Shown here in pieces: positions 48,805-58,500 of a stretch of 64,000 nucleotides of DNA (position 1 is its first letter; every line of letters begins with the position of its first letter). A model generated the notes under the pieces. The model made no database searches. It was not told the DNA's origin and worked only from the letters and a program-made list of their open reading frames with translations. The translations under genes and the position numbers were made by a program. This DNA is from Primulina eburnea (lineage: Eukaryota; Streptophyta; Magnoliopsida; Lamiales; Gesneriaceae): NCBI RefSeq assembly GCF_022965805.1, contig NC_133104.1:40096682-40160681 (forward strand), written 5' to 3'.

Positions 48805-48884
48805 CCACTCCTGCTTCGCAAATCCTTCTATCCCAAAAACCCTTCTCATTTTACAATCCCCCATTGTAAAAGTTTGAGAAACTT

Positions 48885-49349
48885 ATGGCTTCCAAGAAAA
48901 GCACATCCGTTGCCCTATTTTTAGTCCTAAACCTTCTATTCTTCACTTTCGCTTCAGCATGCGACACTTGCCCAACCACTAAGCCAAAACCGAAACCAAA
49001 ACCGAAGCCGAAGCCCCAACCATGTCCGCCAGGTGCCCCAGTCCCAGTCCCTGTCCCAGCCCCAGTCCCAGTCCCAGTCCCAGCCCCAGCCACCTGCCCT
49101 AGAGATACCCTAAAACTAGCTGCATGTGCCGATTTGCTGGGTGGATTGATCACTGTCACCATTGGCACTCCCCCGAAAACTCCGTGTTGCACCTTACTCG
49201 AGGGCTTAGCGGATCTCGAAGCCGCCGTGTGCCTTTGCACAGCCATTAAAGCCAATATTTTGGGCATCAACCTTAATGTCCCAGTTTCCCTTAGCTTGCT
49301 TCTTAATGTCTGCTCCAAGAAAGTTCCACCAGGCTTCCAATGTCCTTAA
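48885..49349 (+). CDS. Hybrid proline-rich protein with 8-cysteine (8CM/LTP-like) domain
   Basis: Single-exon 154-residue secreted cell-wall protein. Signal peptide about residues 1-25 (cleavage near FASA-CD). A Pro-rich middle follows: KPKP repeats (about 33-45), then [10 protein letters not shown] repeats (about 52-67). The C-terminal 8CM domain (about 70-154) has the full cysteine pattern: TC, AAC, CC, CLC, VC, QC. This combination defines plant HyPRPs, which sit at the wall-membrane interface and are linked to development and stress. The start is fixed by the signal peptide and the TATA box. The minus-strand frame over the same DNA is a shadow. Confidence 0.92.
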   Translation: MASKKSTSVALFLVLNLLFFTFASACDTCPTTKPKPKPKPKPKPQPCPPGAPVPVPVPAPVPVPVPAPATCPRDTLKLAACADLLGGLITVTIGTPPKTPCCTLLEGLADLEAAVCLCTAIKANILGINLNVPVSLSLLLNVCSKKVPPGFQCP

Positions 49350-50668
49350 AATCGTGCTATCACTCGTAAAAAATTCGCTTGTTCGTGCATGAGGGTTGCT
49401 ATTAATTACTTTTCATTTCTTTTTGAAAGTTACATTATAATAAAAAAATGACGAAGTGAATCTCATCCGACTTAGCATAAATATATATACCGTACGTACT
49501 TGTGAATTGCTAAATGTTGTTCTGCATTTGGTTTTCTGTGTGCCAAATAAAGGGAGAAAAACATACTGGTTCCTATAATTTTGTTGTAGAAGGCAGTATA
49601 GCTTTTTTTCTCTATAATTGCATTTCTTGTTGCTTTTTAATTGTAATATTGAAAACCGAGTTTGTTCTTATTTATGGTATTTATGTATGCGACGTATACA
49701 CCAGCTTTAAAAGGGAAATTATCGGATAATCAAGCGATACGATACAAAATACAGAGTTAGTTTCTGCTCCATCTGAAAGAATTTCTTCTCAATATATGTC
49801 AATATCATTTGATCACGTGTGATTCTCTCACATTTTAATGATATCATAGTGTCAGCATTCCTAAACTCGTGAACTCAACTTTATTTTGGGTCATATTACT
49901 CAACGTCACTGCAGTATCGAAAGTTAAAAAATCTCGATTTCTACAAAACTTTTCCGACAAAACCACATTTGTCGAGCCCCACCAATTAATATATCATTCT
50001 ATATTTTTTACTATCTTCATTTTCAATTTCCATTTATATAATATTTAAATATATTTTTTATAATCATTTTAATTAATTATATATTTTAGTTTTATTTAAT
50101 AAATTCATAATATTTTTAAATTTAATAGTTCATATATAATTATAATTTTATCTTAATATGCAGTTTACGAAAAAGAATAATTTAATGAAAATATTATGGA
50201 AGGTTGATAAATTTTAAAAAGCTAAAAATCGTAAGTGAATTTTTTAAAAATGATAATTGGAAGTTTATTTTTTTTATAAAAAAATGAAGTTAAAAACAAA
50301 ATTAAAACTCATTTTTTGGAGTTTGGAAAACAAATACAAAAAAATAAAATTAAAAAATCTAAAATTGGAGTGAGACCCGCCTGCAAGGAAAATATATTGT
50401 TTGAACCCAGCATCCCAAATTGGATGATGGGTGTATGTTGATGATCGAGTCACTAAATTTTTTGTAGAAAACTCCAAATTGGTGGGGAAACTATGGGCGG
50501 ACGAAGAGAAATAATTTCCATTTTAAAATGATTATTTGGGGCAAGAATTAGAATAATATATAGTAGAGCCGGGAATTCTTTAATCTGAACCACTTATTAA
50601 CTAAAATATAACTATTTAGGATCATAAACGACTTATCTTTGTAGACCTTTTCTCTCTTTTAAATTTTG

Positions 50669-50712
<44 letters not shown>

Positions 50713-51539
50713 CAAAATGTTTGAATCTCGCATCAAATAAGAGTTTAAGATATGTTAGACTGTCACACAAGAGCTCTATCCATATTTTAATTTATGATTA
50801 ATAAACTCTAAAAAGAATATGAAAGACATGATTTGAAATAAATGTACACGCTTACATGCATCAATAAAGTTTGGTGATTTGTTAACCTCAACGGAAACAA
50901 ATCATATCATAAAACCGTAAATAATCCGAATAAAAACAATTATTGTGAGGAATTTAGCACAAGATTTCCTTTAAAAAAAAACTGATTTAATTAATAGACG
51001 ATTTGAAAATGATTTGTACGGTAATTGGCCTTCGGATTCGGAAGCTGGCCTCACAAAAATCATAATTTTTGTTTATGTATATTTAATGTGTATAATATAA
51101 TATTTATTTTTGTCTCATGAGCCATATAAGAAAGTAACGATATCAAATAAGTAATATTTTAGTGATTTCGAAAAAAAAGACTAAAGCAAAATGATCAAAA
51201 TTATATTTTATGAAAACCAAACTTTGATAAATTAAATTAGTAATGTCAAAACCAGGTGAAGTTACAACACTATAATTACAATTTTCCATTTTAATTATTT
51301 TATTAAAAAATGTTTTAATTATTAATATCATAAAATTTTATTAAATTTTAATATATAATTCCATTTAGCTCGGGAAAATATTGAATCACATGTATCCATT
51401 TCTAGCAAACTTGCATTTCCAATAATAGCCCCCCACCAAATCTTAATTCCATACAAAAAAAATGTTTTAGAAATTTACACTCAATTTGTTAATGAGAAAA
51501 ACTCAATGGAAAAACTGTCAGAATTTTTCTTTCCTAATG
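49350..51539. other. HyPRP gene 1 3' flank and spacer
   Basis: Holds the 3' UTR at the left and a (TA)n tract at 50670-50711 flanked by ATTTTGTT / AACAAAAT, making a small hairpin. No further gene was recognised. Confidence 0.6.
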
Positions 51540-51900
51540 GGCAAAAATTTGTGTGAGACGGTCTCACAGATCGTATTTTGTGAGACGGATATTTATTTGG
51601 ATAATTCATGAAAAAGTATTACTTTTTTGAGTGAGTCTCATGTGAGACCGTCTCACGGATACTAATATGTGAGACGGGTCAACTCTACCCATATTCACAA
51701 TAAAAAGTAATACTCTTAGAATAAAAAATTATACTTTTTCATGTATGACTCAAATAAGAGATTCGTCTCACAAATTTGACTCGTGAGACCGTCTCATACA
51801 AGTTTTTGCCTACTTTTTATGCTAAGATTAGTGAATATGAGTAGGATTGACCCGTCTCACGTATTGAGATCCGTAAGATGGTCTCACATAATTCTTACTC
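51540..51900 (+). mobile_element. GAGACGGTCTC MITE copy 8 (outer), split by copy 9
   Basis: Outer copy runs 51540-51628 and 51811-51900, interrupted by an inverted sibling. Its flanks TTCCTAATG (51531-51539) and TTCCTAATA (51901-51909) form a 9-bp duplication with one mismatch. Confidence 0.85.
51629..51810 (-). mobile_element. GAGACGGTCTC MITE copy 9 (inner, nested)
   Basis: 182-bp copy from GAGTGAGTCTC to AAGTTTTTGCC, inserted into copy 8 in the opposite orientation. Flanks TACTTTTTT (51620-51628) and TACTTTTTA (51811-51819) are a 9-bp duplication with one mismatch. Confidence 0.88.
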
Positions 51901-52445
51901 TTCCTAATAATACAAAAAAATCGTCGGTTTTCAGCACAAAGGTTGGCAGCTGTCACATTTGACTTTATATATGGTGATAAATAAAACATAAATTTAATTT
52001 GGATAAGAATCTAATGAGGATAATACATTTTTTAGTCACCAAATCTCATCAATTTAGAAAATCATGAAAAATCAAAATCAATAATGTTTAAAATCAATGC
52101 ACGTATTTCCTCACCATTTTCAACTCCATGAAACTTAGAGAGAAACGTTAAATCAAATTCATATGACAATTTTTGCATTCTGTCAAACATCATACCATAT
52201 ATATATACTTGTTTGGTTAGTAATTATTATTTAAAACTTTTACATTTAATTTCGTTATTATTATATTTCTTCTATTTTTTATATAAAAAAATCCGGTACA
52301 TATATCTTATCACACTTTTAATAACTAATTAATTCGGATAAAGTATAAGTAAATTCTAAATTTGCTTTTATAAACTAAATAATTTATATTAATTTTTGTT
52401 GTTTGGGTTAAATTAATGGTGGAAAATAACTTATTGGTTTTTGTT

Positions 52446-52766
52446 AATATTGGAACTTGGGCCTAATTCAACCCCAAAAACTAGCTGGAGGGAGGAGAAT
52501 TGTCCAAGACCATATAGATCAAAGTTCCAATCCTAACATGGTATCAGAGCTCAGGTTCCACCATTATGTGTTAGACCACCCGTTCTGCCCATAATTGGGT
52601 CATTTGTAAACTTCACGCTCCAGATGTTCATTCCTGGACGTGAAGGGGGTGTGTTAGTTGTCTCACATCGGTTGGATAACCTGGGAGTTGTATATATAAT
52701 TTTGGACAATCCTCCCTCTTGAGCTAACTTTTGGGGTTGGATTAGGTTCAAGTTCTAATCTTAACA
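52446..52766 (+). mobile_element. TRIM with one normal and one inverted LTR portion
   Basis: Plus orientation: primer site TGGTATCAGAGC (52539-52550), interior of about 100 bp, purine tract GAAGGGGGTG (52642-52651), and 3' LTR 52652-52766 (TGTTAGTTGTC...TCTTAACA). In place of the 5' LTR lies a reverse-complement LTR segment (52446-52520), then a stub GTTCCAATCCTAACA. The result is a fold-back. Confidence 0.7.
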
Positions 52767-53181
52767 GTTTTGGTAACTTAGATGGTAAGATAAAAAATAG
52801 AAATTTAAAAAAAGCATTCATCAATAATAATTAATTTATTGTGAGTGGTAAAATATTCATTTGTCATCCTCCCTCAATTTTCGTTCTATTACAGGGCAAC
52901 GTGATTCTACACCATACCAAAAAAAGAAGAAGAAAAAAGGTGAGGATTAAGCCAAGAAAATAACTGAAATACAAATATTACAAATTGTGACAAATACCAC
53001 ATGAACTAGTTACATTATTACAAGCTGCGACATAATAAAATTAAATTAGAGTTTCGAAAAAACATGCATGGACACACACACACATGCACACACAAAAGGA
53101 AGGGGAAAAGAACTTAATTAGGAGCACTCGGCATATAATTAACACCTCTCAAAAACACACACAGTGGCCAAATAAGTACAA
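52767..53181. other. 3' flank of HyPRP gene 2
   Basis: Probable 3' UTR and terminator side of the minus-strand HyPRP gene; (CA)n-like run at about 53070-53090. No gene was recognised. Confidence 0.5.
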
Positions 53182-53940
53182 TTAAAGTGGCGGGCATACA
53201 AAACCCGGAGGAGGGGTAAAGCCACAGGTTGCCAGCACTTGTAGAGCGAGAGGAAGGAAAATGTTCAGATTCAGAAGCTTAAGTCTTATTGTTGTGCACA
53301 GACAAATGGCTGCTTCTAGGTCTAACAATCCCTGAAGCACTGGGCAGCATATGTTTTCGACTGGATTTCCTATTATAACATGCACTAATCCCCCAAGAAC
53401 ATCCAAACAGAGCCCGAGTTTAAGCGCATCTATGGGGCATGTGGCGGCCGGAGGAGGACTGATGCTAGGCGGGGTTCCACCTCCACCTCCACCTCCGGGA
53501 GGTGTGTAAGGTGGATAAGAAGATGATGGAGGTGGTCGTGTGACTGGAGGGGTTGTTATAGGAGGGATGATTCCCGGTGGATTGATTATAGGTGGGATGA
53601 TGCCCGGAGGATTTGTTATTGGTGGGATGATGCCTGGTGGATTTGTTACCGGCGGTGGCGGGATAATGGGTGGCACGATGACGGGTGGGTTGCTTATCGG
53701 TGGCAACACTCCGTGATGGGGCGGAGATGGTGGTCTTGGGACAGATGGAGGACGGTGGTGGGGTGGCGGGTGAGGTCTAGGATGGGATGGTGGACGGGGC
53801 CTAGGAGTTGATGGTGGAGAAGGGCGGTGGTAGGGTGGATATTGAGGTGGGCAGTTTTGTTGCCAAGCATAAGCGGGTGGCAATGCATTCAACATGCAGA
53901 GCATGCACACGATGAACATAGCCAAGAACTTGGTACCCAT
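53182..53940 (-). CDS. Hybrid proline-rich protein with long Pro-rich domain and 8CM domain
   Basis: Single-exon 252-residue secreted wall protein. Signal peptide about residues 1-25 (ending AYA-W). A His/Pro/Arg-rich segment (about 30-80), then five or so IIPPITNPPG-type repeats (about 85-135), a Gly run (about 150-155), and the C-terminal 8CM domain (about 168-250) with cysteines TC, LC, CC, CLC, TC and VC. The layout is that of the 36-kDa proline-rich/TPRP-F1 type of plant HyPRP. It faces HyPRP gene 1 in convergent orientation 3.8 kb away and shares the 8CM domain but not the Pro-rich repeats. The frame is intact. Confidence 0.92.
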   Translation of the reverse strand: MGTKFLAMFIVCMLCMLNALPPAYAWQQNCPPQYPPYHRPSPPSTPRPRPPSHPRPHPPPHHRPPSVPRPPSPPHHGVLPPISNPPVIVPPIIPPPPVTNPPGIIPPITNPPGIIPPIINPPGIIPPITTPPVTRPPPSSSYPPYTPPGGGGGGGTPPSISPPPAATCPIDALKLGLCLDVLGGLVHVIIGNPVENICCPVLQGLLDLEAAICLCTTIRLKLLNLNIFLPLALQVLATCGFTPPPGFVCPPL

Positions 53941-54004
53941 GGCTTGGGGTTTGAGTTATCTCTATATTCTTGATTTTATGAAAGAGTTTCGACCCCAACG
54001 ATTT

Positions 54005-54012
54005 AATTTATA
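54005..54012 (-). promoter_or_regulatory. TATA box of HyPRP gene 2
   Basis: TATAAATT on the minus strand, 65 bp upstream of the ATG at 53940. Confidence 0.6.
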
Positions 54013-54706
54013 GATGAATTATATGAACAACCCGTGAATCCTATATATGATACAAGTGGTAGATATATAGCACGACCAAATCGAGTTTGTAATTCAATAG
54101 TTTATTTATTATTACGAATATAAACCAAACTTGTTGAAAATTTTCTGTCCCAAAATGTTTGGTTCTTCGTTGGCTAGGATTTTGTGATTAAATAACTTAT
54201 ATCGTTCAATCTGATTTTTGTCAAAACTTCGATCAATATTCATGTAATAATTTGACAAGCAACAAAATAAACCGAATACTCTCCCTCTAGTGCCCATTGT
54301 CTATGGGTGAAGTGATGAATATAAAAATTGAAATGGAAATTTTGGATGTTAGTGAATCGTTTGCAAACTTCGATGCCAATCCGTGATGGTTTCTTTTGTT
54401 CCATAACGTGTCCACTTTGCACGAATTTTCATGCTTCTTTCTCCATGCTTCCTAGCTCCATTATCCCTTATTCATTTTGGTTAATTACCCAAATATTACG
54501 GGAAAAAGATTATCTAAAACATATTATACGTCTATTTCGATTTTCGGCTACGAAGTGATCAACAAAATGATTTGGGGCCAATCCTACGTAAATTATATAT
54601 TCGTTAACCGTGTTCTGAAACACAAAGAAAAAATCATCACTATATTGAATTATATACCAAACGATGAATTGAAAAACCAATGCACTCTACGTGGAGATGA
54701 AGTGAT

Positions 54707-54758
<52 letters not shown>

Positions 54759-55533
54759 CGAACATTTGTGAAATTACAGGCAAGCATTAGCACGGTTTTT
54801 GTCCTCGCGAAGTGTTGGCGGGTTTTCGAGAAAGCCAACACTGTCGGATTATGCCGTGTGTGATTTTTGTAGCAGGGATTTTACAATATGTCCTGAACTC
54901 GTTGCTTTAGCAGTTTAGCTAGCTTATAGTTAATATATTCTTTAGAAGGGACGAAGCGAAAAGAAAATTAGTGGATTTATAAATTTGTATAGTAATCGTT
55001 TGGCTCATGAAATAAAATTATGAATGGTGTAGGATGAATTGTGTATGTTGTAAATATGACATCTTTAGGCAAACATTAGTAACCACGTGGGTTTGGGTAA
55101 AAGGTTCAATCGGTACTCGAGGGGCAAATAATGAAGTAGTGTTAGTGCACATCACCAAGTACAATATTTTTAGCCACAGTAGAAGATCCAAATCCGTCTT
55201 GCCATCTGTAAATGATGCTTTTGAGTCATGCAAGGATTAGAACCAGTCTTGTGGAAGTTGTGAGGTTTTAAGTATGGTTGCTAACAATGGAAACTAAGAA
55301 GTGAAGAGCATGGTTCTCTGACCCAAGTAGAGGGGCGAAAATTTCAATTTCACTCCCATCAAACGATTATTAAAAAATTTAACAGAAAACAATCCAGTAA
55401 TTCATTTGCTCGAAGTTCAAATATATTGGTTTTTCGACTCGAATTTTCCAAGATAATTTATTTGACTGAGACATCAAACGAGTGAAGAGAACACGAGAAG
55501 ATACGCATGAAATGCTAATCCACAATCAGCAAC
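54013..55533. other. Spacer between HyPRP gene 2 and NDUFB8
   Basis: Upstream region of HyPRP gene 2 at the left and 3' UTR of NDUFB8 at the right. A (TA)n microsatellite lies at 54707-54751; the frames crossing it are artefacts. No gene was recognised. Confidence 0.6.
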
Positions 55534-58500
55534 CTAGGGTTCTTCTCCAAGCTCCACTCTTAAGTTGTCGTATGGGTAGACCTTCGGTGCCTGATAAAAA
55601 TAAAGGATAAAATATGACGCACAGATTATTGAAGCCATAACTATAAAGCAACATGTGCTGAGAAACTTTTTTACGGACACATATCAAGCAGAGATAATCA
55701 AGTTAGACCTAGAATCCACAAGTACAGGAAACATCCATGTTAGTTTGGCAAATTCATTTTCCACTTTGCAACTAAATTGGAGTTCTTCAATTATTAAAGC
55801 TCAATTCTGAAAGGTCAAATAAAGCAAAAATAGGTATATTTATACTTGTTAAGCAGCACTTTGAATTAAGCCCGTAGGTTGCATGTTAAGGTGTGCCCTG
55901 TATGATTAGAATCCTCGGAAACAAGTAAGAATATTAACATAGGCACCTCTCCATCATGTAGGAATCCCTGCCTCTATAATTACAATTTGACCCAACCATT
56001 CTTCTATGGCTATGGTTGAGAAGTGTTATGATAGTATCCTCGCCTTGACTTTAAACACAGATTGAGACTTGTATCTAGTCCATCCTCTTCAGCAGAACCG
56101 TAGCTAGTAGACTTACTTCCCGTTCAGAGTTACAATTCCAATGGATCCATGAGCTTAAGCTTTTGGATAAAGTTTTTGACCCAACGTAGCTCAAGCATTA
56201 TTGCGGATTCCAAAAGGGTCTCAGAGCATTTCTTTAAGTTGCTCTAGTGATGCACTGGATGAGCCACATCTATCTAATCAAGGACGATTATTGACATCTT
56301 CGGAGTCTTTCCACTCAACTCAACCTCTGATAGGACGAGGGACATCTCTCTCTATCCTCAGCTCTTCGATAGCAGACCTCACCATATAATTCATTCTAAT
56401 TCATTGATCTAAAACTACAGGTTTGATCCCTCTTATCATGCAAAAAAATGTGATAAAATGGATCAGTAGAGATAATGAGAAGAATTCTAGAATGGATTTT
56501 TAGCATGTGAATAATTATGGAAACAACTAGGTTAGCAGAAGCTAGGCAAAATTAGGTCTCAACCAGCAACCACGACATAACTTCGGACAGAGCTGGAGAT
56601 AGTTGGTGGAAATCCAGTAATTGCTAGAGCCACGACAAAACCTAACTAGGTTGACATCTTGTCCTCAACCTTAAAGAAGTCAAAGCAATAAATAGAAGGA
56701 ACGGAAGGTTGCAAAATTTGCCGTTACTGCACACTGGAGTCCTTTATATACCAACTCGTGGGTAAGCTCTGTAACTGCTTTTAGCTATATCGGAGAAGAT
56801 ATCGCATTAAAGTGCTACATAATCTTGATAGTGGGTTCAATGACTCAATCCATGTGAAAGATGGGCTTTCAAATGAAGATGCAACGACAAATGACTCGGT
56901 AGAAATAGTGATTCCGTAAAGAAAGATATTTGGCGTACTTGGTAGTGTTTACGTCAGGTTTAAATAGGCAAGTATAACAATGATGACTTTAGGTGGAGAT
57001 GCCTTTTAGGGAAGTTGGAACCCTATTTTACGTTTTGGGTTGGAATAGGGTGTCACGACTCCAACGCACCCCTGAATCACAAGCGCTCATATCCCGAAAC
57101 TAGCAAGTAACCAATACTTCTTTTCCACAAAAAATATATCATTCAAGTCACACATAAATTTTGAATGCATATAAGCCTTGACACATGGCGATATCCAATT
57201 GCAAGAAAAACAAGGAAATTATGGTTCTAGCCAAATATTCGTAATAATTTTTCCATCAACAGTTTAATAAAGAGAAACCAAAAGAAGATTGTTTCCATAA
57301 GCCTAATTTAATCATGGACCTGACTTGCCTTCACTATGCTCAATGATCATATATCACTCTAAAAATTACTTGGGACACTATACCTTTCTATGAAAGAGTG
57401 TAGTCAACAAAAAATCTTGGAAGAAAAACACAGACTAAGAGAAGTAGGGCAGCTGAAAATTCATAACCTCATAGAACAGTAAAAACAGCACACTTGAAAG
57501 AAAACTCGTGATAACATGTGATTGCACCACTAAATAAAGGCAAATCACAAGAAAATAGCAACTCATGTTATCATTCAGCTGCGAAGCAGAAAAAACAATT
57601 CAATGACACAGAAAACTTGATCCATTAAACATAATATAATAAAATGGGTTCAAGTGCACAAGAAAGAAGCACAGAATCTATTCTAATTCTTCTTTCAAAC
57701 ATTAGCAAATCCTGTTTCTTCATTATCTTAAAATATATACTCCAGAGAAAGATGCAAGCTTGACTTAATTTAAAAAGAATCATAGCCAAATTAAGTAGAC
57801 TAAGCACAGCAGTAATCTTAGTTATAAGATTTAACTTCTTGTACATAAAAATATAACCATCACAATAATATAGGTATTGAATTTATCGAACAAAAGGTAG
57901 AAGACAAACCCTTTCTGATTCTTATTTTTCATATATTATGCAGTCTAATATATACCTTTCCTCTGAGCAATATGAATGTCAATGATATTTGAGGGGGTTA
58001 ACTTGGGCATATCTTGACTCGAAGCATCAGGATCTGTTGATGAGTGATTGTGCATCTCTTGATTTGGCCTCAGATCTGATTCACGGTTTTTGGTAGGCAC
58101 ATTGTCTCTTCTTTCCTGTGCATTGCTTTTCCTTGTATAAACTAGACCCTTGCATTGTTTCTCATTTATTTCTGTTGTATCAGACGGTGTAGCAGAATAA
58201 TCAGGAGTTTGACATTCAAATGCTAGGTCTGAGTTATCTTGGCATTCATCTTCATCGGAGTTATACTCCCTGAAAATGAGCGTCATAGTTTGACCGTCCC
58301 TCAATAGAGACAAACATCCGTTTTGACACAGGATCAAAGCACTTAAACCCCCGTTGATTAGATGGATACCCATAAAAAATGAACCTACAAGACTGAGGAT
58401 CTACTTTGGGTCGGTTTGGATCATGATGATGCATAAAGACTAGACTTACAAATATTTTTGGGGAATTTCTGTGAGAAGTCTAGTATTAAGAAAGCATTTT

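Noticed and set aside
48851..49318. 155-residue minus-strand frame rich in GTGTGAG and FGFGFG
   Set aside because: It is the antisense shadow of the KPKP/PVPAP repeats of the HyPRP gene.
54477..54863. 128-residue plus-strand frame
   Set aside because: Crosses a TA microsatellite and has no conserved content.
56201..56389. Ser-rich plus-strand frame in NDUFB8 intron 3
   Set aside because: Short, no domain, no splice partners; could be old repeat sequence.
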